Part shown: positions 56,182-64,000 of the stretch, one piece after another
Layout of the letters: each line of letters begins with the position of its first letter
Position numbering within the stretch: position 1 is the first letter of the stretch
Source of the DNA: Ahrensia kielensis DSM 5890
GTDB taxonomy: Bacteria; Pseudomonadota; Alphaproteobacteria; Rhizobiales; Rhizobiaceae
Assembly (NCBI RefSeq): GCF_000374465.1
Contig: NZ_KB894528.1
Location: 175,127 to 239,126, forward strand
Direction of reading: 5' to 3'
Length of the DNA: 64,000 nt
The notes under the pieces: model-generated
The model's database searches: none
Told to the model about the DNA's origin: nothing
The model's input: the letters and a program-made list of their open reading frames with translations, nothing else
Program-made: the position numbers and the translations under genes

Positions 56182-57078
56182 TCAGATTTTTGCGCAAAAC
56201 TGCGCAATGGCATCATCAAGACCACTCGTATGCAGCATGGGTGCATGGCCTTGGCCTTCAACGTGAAGCTGCTGCATCTTTGGATGAACAGCACTCATTT
56301 GCTCAAACGTCTCTTTGGACAAAATATTTGAGTTTTCGCCGCGTATGACCAAAATTGGCAAATGGCGAAGCCCAATAAATTGCGGCCAAGCTGTCGGCAA
56401 GCGATCACCGGCGTTAAGGCCTTTCATCGTATCTGCAAGATGCGGGTCATAATCTGCCGATAAAACTCCATCCTTTTGCGAATAGCGGCATTCTGCTTCA
56501 AACAGCCAATCTTCCTCTGTCAGGGCAGGGAAGCTTTTACCCATAATCTTCTTTTGCGCCTCTATCGCTTCATTCCAATTTTTGGGGCGGGGCGCTTGTT
56601 GAAGATAGCTTCGGATTTGCATCAAGCCAGCACCATCAATGACTGGGCCAATATCATTAAGCACGATGCCTTTAAGTGCCGTTGGGCGCATGCCGGCCAG
56701 AACAAATGTGATAAGACCGCCGCGCGATGTGCCAATAAAAATTCCATGCTCGATACCCAGCGCATTTAAGCCGCTAACAATATCTTCGGCTTCCATCAGC
56801 ACATTATAGTTTGACCAGTTCTTGTCATATTCTGACAGGCCGCGGCCTCTATAATCAAAAGCAATAACGCGGCGCGGCGTTTGCGGATGTGAGGCGAGGT
56901 GCTTGGCTAAAAGATCGAAATCCCGCGCATTTCGGCTCAAGCCATGCAAACAAATAACCGGAAGATTTTCCTCATGCGCCGCATCAAACGGCACATAATC
57001 CCGCGCATGAAGCCGCAAGCCGTCGCGGCTCGTGTAAAAACGGCTTTCAATGTGGCATTGAACGGCAGAATTGGTCAT
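56182..57078 (-). CDS. Alpha/beta-fold hydrolase
   Basis: A 298-aa cytoplasmic hydrolase. The nucleophile elbow is FIGTSRGG (G-T-S-R-G), the oxyanion region ICLHGLSRNARDFD, and the catalytic His near the C-terminus in EGQGHAPML. Such proteins cleave esters, lactones or C-C bonds; the substrate is unknown. The start at 57078 gives MTNSAVQCHIESRFYTSRDG, a sensible beginning; the longer frame to 57159 would nearly touch the transglycosylase stop. It is downstream of the transglycosylase on the same strand and may be co-transcribed. Confidence 0.8.
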   Translation of the reverse strand: MTNSAVQCHIESRFYTSRDGLRLHARDYVPFDAAHEENLPVICLHGLSRNARDFDLLAKHLASHPQTPRRVIAFDYRGRGLSEYDKNWSNYNVLMEAEDIVSGLNALGIEHGIFIGTSRGGLITFVLAGMRPTALKGIVLNDIGPVIDGAGLMQIRSYLQQAPRPKNWNEAIEAQKKIMGKSFPALTEEDWLFEAECRYSQKDGVLSADYDPHLADTMKGLNAGDRLPTAWPQFIGLRHLPILVIRGENSNILSKETFEQMSAVHPKMQQLHVEGQGHAPMLHTSGLDDAIAQFCAKI

Positions 57079-57165
57079 CCGAAAGTGTCCTAATGAGAAT
57101 TTGATGCGACCATAGGGCGAATATCTTGCAAATTGTAGGTCTATGCAGCGATTGAGCACATATTC

Positions 57166-59241
57166 TTATGGATTTGTTCCAAAACGCAAATCGTGTGCAA
57201 TGGAAGTTTTCTGCCCGAGTTGCATTTTATAAACCTGCAAATTTTCCATCAAGCGCTGAACATAATTGCGTGTCTCTGGATAGGAAATGGCCTCAATCCA
57301 GTCGATCACCTCATATAAAGGTTTACCGCGTGGATCACCAAAACGCTTCATCCATTCTTCGGCCCTGCGCGGTCCCGCATTATAAGCGGCAAAGGTGAGA
57401 ATGTAGGAGCCATCAAATTTTTGGAATTGGCTATTGAGATAAGCAACCCCAAGTCGCGCATTATAATTTGCATCTTGCGTCAATTTTTCAGGCGCATAGG
57501 CCATCTTTTCTGCCGCAGCCATTTGCTTTGCTGTGCCAGGAAGAACTTGCAATAAGCCCCGCGCATTAGCGCTTGAAACCGCACCTATGTTGAATTCGCT
57601 TTCTTGCCGCGCAACCGCATAGGCAAGGGCGTGATCCTTTGCTTCAAGCCCTGTTGCATCAGAAATTGCGCCAAGCGGATGGGTTAAAGAGCCCATGTCC
57701 AGCCCGCGCCAGTCAGCTGCTTTGGCCAGTTTTAAGGCTGCATAATAATCTTGATTGTCAGAGGCGTGTGCTGCTGCCAAAGCAAGAAGCGAGGTGTCGT
57801 CAGCGGACCAGCCAAGCGCAACATAGGCTTTGCGTGCGAGGTTTGTTTCACCAAGCTCAATCAGGCGGTCAATGGCTTTAAGTATCTGAGCATCAACGGT
57901 TTTATCGCGCGTAATTGGGCGCCCAGAAAGCGCTGAAGGCTGCCCCAAATGGTCGGCTGCTAACTGTCCGTAGAACGTGGTGTTGTATGTTGCTGCCTTT
58001 TGGTAAGCTTGCTTGGATTTTTCTTGATCTGTCAAAGATCTTGCCAGCCAATAATAGCCTCGGGCTTTCGAAATATTGCCCTGTGCAATTTCGATTATTT
58101 TCTCAAAATGAGAAACAGCAAGTTCGGGTTTCTTGAGACCGCGCAGCGCGTACCATCCAGCGTGAAAAGCAGCATCAACTTGCGTCGTTTCAGCGCCGCC
58201 CTCATGCTGTGATGCCAGATCATAGGCCGTTTGCGGATCGCCATCTTCTAGCATTTGCCGCGAAATTATGCGCCGCTCATCCCACCAAGCATCGGCGTTG
58301 ATGGTAAATTCTGCCGTTTTCGGCATGGATTTTAAAAGCTCAATCGCTTTTTTGTTCTCATCCGAACGTCTTAAAAACTCTGTTTTAAGATAAGTGTAAG
58401 CAACTGTTTTTTGGTTGTTTTCAGTGATTTTATCAATTTTAGAACGGGCAGCTTTTTGCCGGCGGATAACCGCAGTCCACGCGTCGTGAATATCGCCATA
58501 ATCCAAAAATGGTGCAATGCGCGCACCTGAGCTAATGCGGTCACGAACCATCATATTAAAATAGCGAATTTCGTGATCACGCTTTGTGAGTACATCGCCA
58601 AATGTTTCCAATATGTGGCTTTCGTCGCCGGCGCTTAAAACAGTGTCATGCCAAAATGGCAGCAGCAGCGCCCTTGCTTTTTCAATATTGCCGGTGGCTT
58701 GATATGTTTTCGCTAATGCATAAGCCCCTTGAAAGGTAAGGGGGGCTTCATCGCCCATTGTTAAACGAAGCCGCATGAGAGACAGCGGATCTTGCGCCAT
58801 TGCGCGCTCAAGATTGCTCTTCATTGTCGTCTGGCTTGGCCAATCTTTGAGCTTTTCCAGTGTGTTTCGAATCTCACTGGCAGGCACGTCTTTGTGGCCT
58901 GATGTTGCAATCAGCCAACTCAGTAAAGCACGGTCAATATCTGCTTCAGGCAGTTCATCGCGCGTTTTTATTGCCGCAAGAATATCGCCCGATTTTAATG
59001 CATCTAGTCCGGTTTTAAGCTGCACAGTTGAGCTATTAATTATGGCCGGTGCATCAGGCTTTGTGTTCAATGCGACTTTGTCTTCTTCTAAGCCTGTAGA
59101 GATTACTGCGCCTGTGTTGCTTTGATCAATGGGGTCATCGGAGGGCAAAAACATATAAACGCCGAAAACAAGCATAGCGACTGCGCCGCTGCTCATCAGC
59201 GCGCCGTGTATAATTTTTGACGAAGTTAATTGACGGTTCAT
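57166..59241 (-). CDS. Soluble lytic murein transglycosylase (Slt-like)
   Basis: A 691-aa periplasmic enzyme. One N-terminal membrane/signal helix (about residues 15-32) is followed by a long alpha-superhelical region and a C-terminal SLT domain, with the catalytic Glu in ARQESEFNIGAVSSANARGLLQVLPGTAKQM and AAYNAGPRRAEEWM. It cuts peptidoglycan to 1,6-anhydromuropeptides for wall turnover. Start 59241 has AAGGA six bases upstream; a frame to 59286 is less likely. It is divergent from dapA, a neighbour in other Hyphomicrobiales. Confidence 0.92.
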   Translation of the reverse strand: MNRQLTSSKIIHGALMSSGAVAMLVFGVYMFLPSDDPIDQSNTGAVISTGLEEDKVALNTKPDAPAIINSSTVQLKTGLDALKSGDILAAIKTRDELPEADIDRALLSWLIATSGHKDVPASEIRNTLEKLKDWPSQTTMKSNLERAMAQDPLSLMRLRLTMGDEAPLTFQGAYALAKTYQATGNIEKARALLLPFWHDTVLSAGDESHILETFGDVLTKRDHEIRYFNMMVRDRISSGARIAPFLDYGDIHDAWTAVIRRQKAARSKIDKITENNQKTVAYTYLKTEFLRRSDENKKAIELLKSMPKTAEFTINADAWWDERRIISRQMLEDGDPQTAYDLASQHEGGAETTQVDAAFHAGWYALRGLKKPELAVSHFEKIIEIAQGNISKARGYYWLARSLTDQEKSKQAYQKAATYNTTFYGQLAADHLGQPSALSGRPITRDKTVDAQILKAIDRLIELGETNLARKAYVALGWSADDTSLLALAAAHASDNQDYYAALKLAKAADWRGLDMGSLTHPLGAISDATGLEAKDHALAYAVARQESEFNIGAVSSANARGLLQVLPGTAKQMAAAEKMAYAPEKLTQDANYNARLGVAYLNSQFQKFDGSYILTFAAYNAGPRRAEEWMKRFGDPRGKPLYEVIDWIEAISYPETRNYVQRLMENLQVYKMQLGQKTSIAHDLRFGTNP

Positions 59242-59459
59242 TTTGTCCTTGGAGCAAAGTACAGTGTCAGCAATTGGGCGCAACATCCCAAAACTCGAAG
59301 ATTCGCGTAAATCTATGGTTAAAATTTGGTAACGATAATGTGGCGTAAAAAGTGCCTCGACTGGAAAAATCTATGGAGCGCGCTGCAGATACTTGCGTTA
59401 CGCTAATTCTAGGTCCAAAAGCGCAACATAAACAATCAGCATAACGCTGGGAGACTAGA

Positions 59460-60356
59460 ATGACTGACCGTCAAAGCTATCGTGGCTCAATGACAGCTAT
59501 AGTGACACCTTTTGATGCATCAGGTGCCGTGGATGAAACAGCGCTTCGCGCCTTTGTTGATTGGCAGATCGAAGAGGGCACGAAGGTAATCGTGCCTGTT
59601 GGCACGACTGGTGAGAGCGCAACGCTTTCCCATGATGAGCACAAACGTGTCACAGAGCTGGTTGTCGCGCATGTTGCAGGCCGTGTGCCTGTAATGGCAG
59701 GCGCTGGCTCAAACAACACTGTTGAGGCTGTAGAGCTTGCTGTTCACGCTGAAAAAGCTGGGGCAGACAGCATTCTAGCCGTAACACCTTATTATAATCG
59801 TCCCACTCAGCGTGGCCTATACGCACATTTTGCTGCGATGGCAGAGGCTGTGAAGATTCCGATTTTCATCTATAATATTCCAGCGCGTTCTGTGGTTGAT
59901 ATGACGCCAGAAACGATGGGCCGTCTGGCGCATGATTTTGCCAATATTTGGGGTGTTAAAGATGCTGTCGGCTCAATGGAGCGCGCTTCAGTGCAGCGCA
60001 TGGTCTGCGGCAAGGATTTCATTCAGCTTTCAGCAGAAGATGCGACATCGCTTGGCTATAATGCACATGGCGGCGTTGGTGCTATTTCTGTAACGGCCAA
60101 TGTTGCGCCGCGCCTATGCTGCGAATTTCAGGAAGCAACGCTTGCTGGTGATTATGTAAAAGCGCTTGAGTACCAAGATCGCTTGATGCCTTTGCACAAA
60201 GCATTGTTTATGGAACCAGGTGTTGCAGGCACAAAATATGCTCTGTCAAAGCTTGGCAAAGTCGAAAACCATTTGCGTTCACCAATGTTAGCGGTTGAAA
60301 AATCGACACAAATGGCAATTGATGATGCGATGCGTCATGCTGGTCTCTTGAATTGA
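59460..60356 (+). CDS. dapA: 4-Hydroxy-tetrahydrodipicolinate synthase
   Basis: A 298-aa lysine/diaminopimelate pathway enzyme condensing pyruvate with aspartate semialdehyde. The [14 protein letters not shown] motif, [11 protein letters not shown], and the Schiff-base Lys in VKDAVGSM are present. Length and motifs are normal. GGGAG lies eight bases upstream. It begins a rightward block with smpB. Confidence 0.95.
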   Translation: MTDRQSYRGSMTAIVTPFDASGAVDETALRAFVDWQIEEGTKVIVPVGTTGESATLSHDEHKRVTELVVAHVAGRVPVMAGAGSNNTVEAVELAVHAEKAGADSILAVTPYYNRPTQRGLYAHFAAMAEAVKIPIFIYNIPARSVVDMTPETMGRLAHDFANIWGVKDAVGSMERASVQRMVCGKDFIQLSAEDATSLGYNAHGGVGAISVTANVAPRLCCEFQEATLAGDYVKALEYQDRLMPLHKALFMEPGVAGTKYALSKLGKVENHLRSPMLAVEKSTQMAIDDAMRHAGLLN

Positions 60357-60381
60357 GAACAATCGTTCGCATTTAATCATC

Positions 60382-60861
60382 ATGGGCAATTCAAAAAAGA
60401 AAAAATCGTCAGGAAAATTTATCGCTGAGAACCGCAGAGCACGGTTCGATTTTGCGATTGATGAAACTTTTGAAGCCGGCATTATGTTGCATGGCACAGA
60501 GGTAAAGAGCTTGAGAAACGGCGAGGCAAACATCGCCGAGAGTTACGCGTCTTACGAAAATGGTGAGATGTGGCTCATTAATGCGCATGTACCTGAATAT
60601 TTAGAAGCCAATAAGTTCAACCATGAACCGCGCCGCCGCCGCAAATTGCTTCTGCATCAAAAAGAAATTGTCAAACTGGCAAATGGTGTTGATCGTCAAG
60701 GCATGACGATCGTGCCGTTAAAATTATATTTTAATGATCGCGGCCGCGCTAAGCTGGAAATAGCTTTGGCAAAAGGTAAAAACGTTGCGGATAAGCGCGA
60801 AACCGCGAAAAAGCGCGACTGGAATCGTGAAAAATCACGCATTCTGAAAGAGAATAACTAA
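60382..60861 (+). CDS. smpB: SsrA-binding protein
   Basis: The 159-aa partner of tmRNA in ribosome rescue. The OB-fold start ([27 protein letters not shown]) and the basic C-terminal tail ([26 protein letters not shown]) are typical. It is 25 bases after dapA and has no clear ribosome-binding site, so translation may depend on coupling. Its stop overlaps the next ATG by one base. Confidence 0.96.
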   Translation: MGNSKKKKSSGKFIAENRRARFDFAIDETFEAGIMLHGTEVKSLRNGEANIAESYASYENGEMWLINAHVPEYLEANKFNHEPRRRRKLLLHQKEIVKLANGVDRQGMTIVPLKLYFNDRGRAKLEIALAKGKNVADKRETAKKRDWNREKSRILKENN

Positions 60862-61316
60862 TGGCGGTTGTCGATTACGATTATCTGGCCAAGGTTATTG
60901 AAAGTTTGACACATGGCGAAACAGATGAAGTGGCGTTGATGGCGACACTTGCGTGTGAGCTGCATCATTCGGATGATCGTTTCGACTGGACGGGATTTTA
61001 CCGCGTTGTTGAACCTAATCTGTTGAAGATTGGCCCCTATCAAGGCGGTCACGGCTGCCTTGTGATCCCTTTTGATAAAGGCGTTTGTGGCGCAGCTGCC
61101 AAAACGCAGACAACGCAGCTTGTGGATGATGTTGAAGCATTCTCAGGGCATATTGCTTGTTCATCAACAACGAAATCCGAGATCGTGCTTCCTGTTTTTG
61201 ATAAAAACAAAAAACTCATTGGTGTTCTTGATATCGACAGCAATCAGTCTGCCGCTTTTAATAAAAATGATCAGCACGCATTAGAAGCGATTCTAAAAAG
61301 CGTTTTTGAAGCTTAA
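60861..61316 (+). CDS. msrC: Free methionine-(R)-sulfoxide reductase (GAF domain)
   Basis: A 151-aa GAF-fold enzyme reducing free Met-R-sulfoxide. Three cysteines match the family active site: GGHGCLVIPF, GVCGAA and GHIACSS; the TKSEIVLPV block follows. It is translationally coupled to smpB. Its placement in this block is conserved neighbourhood, not an obvious functional link. Confidence 0.88.
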   Translation: MAVVDYDYLAKVIESLTHGETDEVALMATLACELHHSDDRFDWTGFYRVVEPNLLKIGPYQGGHGCLVIPFDKGVCGAAAKTQTTQLVDDVEAFSGHIACSSTTKSEIVLPVFDKNKKLIGVLDIDSNQSAAFNKNDQHALEAILKSVFEA

Positions 61317-61403
61317 GCGCCGCATAAAATCGCTAAGATGACATGCAATTCAGGTGTTAGACGCGCAAAGACCGCTTTTCTGTGTTTGCGATGTTTCTAA
61401 TTC

Positions 61404-61432
61404 TTGCGTTTGTATTATGAGTTCTGTATAGC
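61404..61432 (+). promoter_or_regulatory. Candidate rpoZ promoter
   Basis: TTGCGT (-35) and TATAGC (-10) with a 17-base spacer, 43 bases upstream of the rpoZ ATG. The match is moderate but the spacing is ideal. Confidence 0.4.
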
Positions 61433-61475
61433 GGGGCAACTAATTTCCCGTTCAAACGACGAAAAGGAACGCTAA

Positions 61476-61850
61476 ATGGCCCGCGTGACCGTCGAAGATT
61501 GCGTCGATAAAGTTGAAAATCGCTTTGATCTCGTCCTGCTTGCTGCACATCGTGCACGTCAGGTTTCTCAAGGTGCTTCAATCACTATCGACCGCGATAA
61601 TGATAAAAACCCAGTTGTTGCTCTGCGCGAAATCGCAGATGAAACATTGTCCCCTGGTGATCTTGAAGAAGATCTGATTCATTCGCTTCAAAAACATGTT
61701 GAAGTTGATGAACCAGAAGCAGAAGTCGTGGATCAACCATCTGGTGATGGTGAACCGCTTGAGCAGATTACTTTTAACTCCATGAGTGAAGAAGAATTGC
61801 TTGCAGGTATTGAAGGTCTTGTGCCGCCAGAAAAATCTGACGACAACTAA
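61476..61850 (+). CDS. rpoZ: RNA polymerase omega subunit
   Basis: A 124-aa protein. The N-terminus [34 protein letters not shown] is diagnostic of omega, with [12 protein letters not shown]. The acidic C-terminal extension is typical of alphaproteobacteria. AAGGA precedes the ATG. It stabilises the beta' subunit and helps RNA polymerase respond to ppGpp, whose synthase/hydrolase gene comes next. Confidence 0.97.
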   Translation: MARVTVEDCVDKVENRFDLVLLAAHRARQVSQGASITIDRDNDKNPVVALREIADETLSPGDLEEDLIHSLQKHVEVDEPEAEVVDQPSGDGEPLEQITFNSMSEEELLAGIEGLVPPEKSDDN

Positions 61851-61905
61851 TTCAAATTATCTGAAATTAGCTCTTTATAGCCTGTTAATTAGAGGCTTAT
61901 ATACT

Positions 61906-61939
61906 ATACGCGGTGACCATTAGGCACCGCGTATTTTTT
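61906..61939 (+). terminator. Intrinsic terminator between rpoZ and the RSH gene
   Basis: A perfect 10-bp stem (ATACGCGGTG / CACCGCGTAT) with a 9-base loop and a TTTTT tail. It ends only 19 bases before the RSH ATG, so it sits in the RSH leader. It either ends rpoZ mRNA completely or lets a fraction read through. Confidence 0.88.
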
Positions 61940-61958
61940 GTTGGAGCAATACTACCCT

Positions 61959-64000
61959 ATGATGCGTCAATACGAGCTTGTCGAACGCGTGCAGCGATAC
62001 AAGCCCGATGTGAACGAAGCACTGCTCAACAAGGCTTATGTCTACGCCATGAACAAACATGGTGGCCAGACGAGGGCTTCTGGCGATCCATATTTCTCTC
62101 ATCCACTCGAAGTTGCGGCCATTTTGACCGACATGAATATGGATGAAAGCACGATAGCAGTCGCGCTGCTGCACGACACAATCGAGGATACGAGCGCAAC
62201 GCGCGTTGAGATTGAGGAGATGTTCGGCGAAGATACTGCGCGTCTTGTCGAAGGCCTTACCAAAATTGGCCGTCTTGATTTGATGTCTAAAAAGGCAGCA
62301 CAAGCCGAAAATCTTCGCAAACTACTGCTCGCAATTTCAGATGATGTGCGTGTGCTGTTGGTAAAATTAGCCGACAGACTGCATAATATGCGCACGCTCG
62401 ATCACATGCGCCCTGACAAGCGATTGCGCATTGCAGAAGAAACAATGGATATCTACGCGCCGCTTGCTGGCCGCATGGGTATGCAGGATATGCGCGAAGA
62501 GCTTGAGAGCCTTGCATTCCAGCATATTAATCCAGATGGCTACAGCACTGTGGGTCAGCGCCTAACGCAGCTTGCTGAGTTTAATAAGGAAACACTGGCT
62601 GAAATTTCTTCAACGCTCAAAAACCTGCTCGCAGATAATGGCATCCATGCTTCTGTTAAGAGCCGCCAGAAAAAAGCTTGGTCCGTGTTTAGAAAAATGG
62701 AGGCCAAAGGTCTTTCATTCGAACAGCTCTCTGACATCTTCGGTTTCCGCATCATTGTTGAGAATGAAGACGATTGCTATCGAGCGCTGGGCATCGTGCA
62801 TCGCAAGTGGAAAATGGTGCCGGGTCGTTTCAAGGATTATATTTCAACGCCGAAATCCAACGATTATCGTTCATTACACACAACGATTGTCGGTCCGTCA
62901 AAACAGCGTGTTGAACTGCAGATACGTTCTGTCGCGATGAACGAAGTTGCTGAATTTGGCGTTGCTACCCACGCAATTTACAAAGATCAGCCCTTGGGCG
63001 CAGAAAATGCAAAAGGCGAAACCCAATCGAAGAAAGAGCTTTCTGCCTTTAAAGATACTAATTCTTATTCTTGGCTTCGCCATACGATTGAGGCGCTTTC
63101 AGAAGGCGATAACCCAGAAGAGTTTCTGGAAAATACGAAGCTTGAGCTATTTCACGATCAGGTTTTTTGTTTCACGCCAAAAGGCCGCTTAATTGCATTG
63201 CCGCGCGGCGCTATTCCTGTCGATTTTGCTTATGCGGTGCATACTGATGTGGGGAATTCCTGCGTTGGCGCAAAGATCAACGGGCGCATTATGCCATTGG
63301 TCACACAGCTACAAAGCGGTGATGAAGTTGATATTATCCGGTCAGCAGCGGCAGCGCCGCCAGCAGCATGGGAAAGTATCGTTGTCACAGGAAAGGCACG
63401 TTCTGCCATTCGCCGTGCAACCCGCATGGCCGTGCGCAAGCAATATGCTGGGTTAGGTAATCGAATTCTCGACCGTTCATTTGAGCGTGCAGCAAAACCG
63501 TATTCGCGCGAGATTATTAAGGACGGATTAGAAGCGCTTGGCTTTAGTGAAGTTGATGATTTGCTGGCAGCGGTTGGGCGAGGCGAGCTATCCTCTACAA
63601 AGGTGTTAAAAGCTGTATTTCGTGACTTCCAATCCGATGATGATGCAGCGCCCAATGCTGAATTGTTGGGTGAAGGCTGGTTCAACTTGTCTGATGCCAA
63701 TGGCATGATGTTCAAGTTTCCTGAGGCCGCCGATCCAGAAGAGGGCGACAATGCATCCAAAGATCGCACATTGGCTATTCGAGGTGCAGCAGGCGACTTG
63801 CCTGTCAGCTTTACGGCCGAAGGTGCCGTTCCAGGCGATAGAATTATAGGCATCGCCACACCAGGAAAAGGTATTACGATTTTCCCGATTCAGTCCTCTG
63901 CTTTGGCTGCCTATGATGATCAGCCGGAACGTTGGATTGATGTGCGCTGGGACATTGATCAGACCAACCGTAAGCGTTTTCCAGTTCAAACAGCTGTAAC
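61959..64000 (+). CDS. Bifunctional (p)ppGpp synthetase/hydrolase, RelA/SpoT (3' end outside window)
   Basis: The frame is open from ATG 61959 to the window end (680 residues seen). The HD hydrolase domain has HPLEVAAIL and LLHDTIEDT, both intact, so hydrolase activity is expected. The synthetase domain shows SRQKKAWSVFRKM, FRIIVENEDDCYRALGIVH and ELQIRSVAMNEVAEFGVATH. The TGS domain (VFCFTPKGRLIALPRGAIPVDFAYAVHT) follows at about residue 390-450. The C-terminal ACT region is cut off. It controls the stringent response together with omega, encoded just upstream. GGAG lies about 13 bases upstream. ATG 61962 is an alternative. Confidence 0.95.
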   Translation, partial: MMRQYELVERVQRYKPDVNEALLNKAYVYAMNKHGGQTRASGDPYFSHPLEVAAILTDMNMDESTIAVALLHDTIEDTSATRVEIEEMFGEDTARLVEGLTKIGRLDLMSKKAAQAENLRKLLLAISDDVRVLLVKLADRLHNMRTLDHMRPDKRLRIAEETMDIYAPLAGRMGMQDMREELESLAFQHINPDGYSTVGQRLTQLAEFNKETLAEISSTLKNLLADNGIHASVKSRQKKAWSVFRKMEAKGLSFEQLSDIFGFRIIVENEDDCYRALGIVHRKWKMVPGRFKDYISTPKSNDYRSLHTTIVGPSKQRVELQIRSVAMNEVAEFGVATHAIYKDQPLGAENAKGETQSKKELSAFKDTNSYSWLRHTIEALSEGDNPEEFLENTKLELFHDQVFCFTPKGRLIALPRGAIPVDFAYAVHTDVGNSCVGAKINGRIMPLVTQLQSGDEVDIIRSAAAAPPAAWESIVVTGKARSAIRRATRMAVRKQYAGLGNRILDRSFERAAKPYSREIIKDGLEALGFSEVDDLLAAVGRGELSSTKVLKAVFRDFQSDDDAAPNAELLGEGWFNLSDANGMMFKFPEAADPEEGDNASKDRTLAIRGAAGDLPVSFTAEGAVPGDRIIGIATPGKGITIFPIQSSALAAYDDQPERWIDVRWDIDQTNRKRFPVQTAV

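Overview
The window looks like a chromosomal segment of a marine or plant-associated alphaproteobacterium of the order Hyphomicrobiales (Rhizobiales). The evidence is an Omp2b/Porin_2-type porin, the dapA–smpB–(msrC)–rpoZ–RSH gene order, an ScfR/PccR-type regulator beside propionyl-CoA carboxylase, and moderate GC (roughly mid-to-high 40s % by eye). Species is not determined. There is no tRNA, rRNA, CRISPR array, transposase, integrase or phage gene. Genes are dense and intact, except for the two CDS cut by the window edges and one porin-like mini-gene.

1–7.8 kb: a type I secretion locus. It holds the 3' end of a large Bap/LapA-like adhesin, which enters the window inside an uninterrupted run of 30 Asp-Ala/Ser dipeptides. 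A lipoprotein-type TolC channel, an exporter ABC ATPase and an HlyD adaptor follow, all with overlapping starts and stops, and then an unassigned 570-aa helical-toroid-like protein. 7.9–14.4 kb: a MarR regulator with an RND efflux pump, then a PAS-PAS-GGDEF diguanylate cyclase.

14.8–26.2 kb: an apparently complete D-apiose catabolic island. It has a ribose-type ABC importer (SBP, DUF2291 lipoprotein, ATPase, permease), apiose dehydrogenase, apionate lactonase, a GntR regulator, apionate oxidoisomerase, 3-oxo-isoapionate kinase and a RuBisCO-like protein. Two near-identical 21-nt sites flank its regulator and its divergent promoter. 26.3–31.8 kb: a LysR regulator divergent from a TAXI-TRAP transporter that is translationally coupled to a sulfatase-superfamily hydrolase.

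32–45.4 kb: mmsA with a divergent LysR gene, fumC, ilvD, purU and a dppABCDF-type peptide ABC operon, then a 76-aa secreted porin-signature mini-protein. 45.4–54.6 kb: a propionate module (pccB, pccA, scpA, prpE) read leftward, divergent from its likely regulator PccR/ScfR; a perfect 14-bp palindrome lies over the shared promoter. 55–64 kb: a major porin with a structured leader, an alpha/beta hydrolase, a soluble lytic transglycosylase, dapA, smpB, a free-Met-sulfoxide reductase, rpoZ and the start of the bifunctional (p)ppGpp synthetase/hydrolase, which runs off the end.

The recurring theme is uptake and breakdown of plant- or alga-derived carbon feeding central carbon pools through CoA thioesters, phosphoglycerate or fumarate. 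All three transporter operons place a strong hairpin directly after the solute-binding-protein gene, a shared way of making more binding protein than permease.
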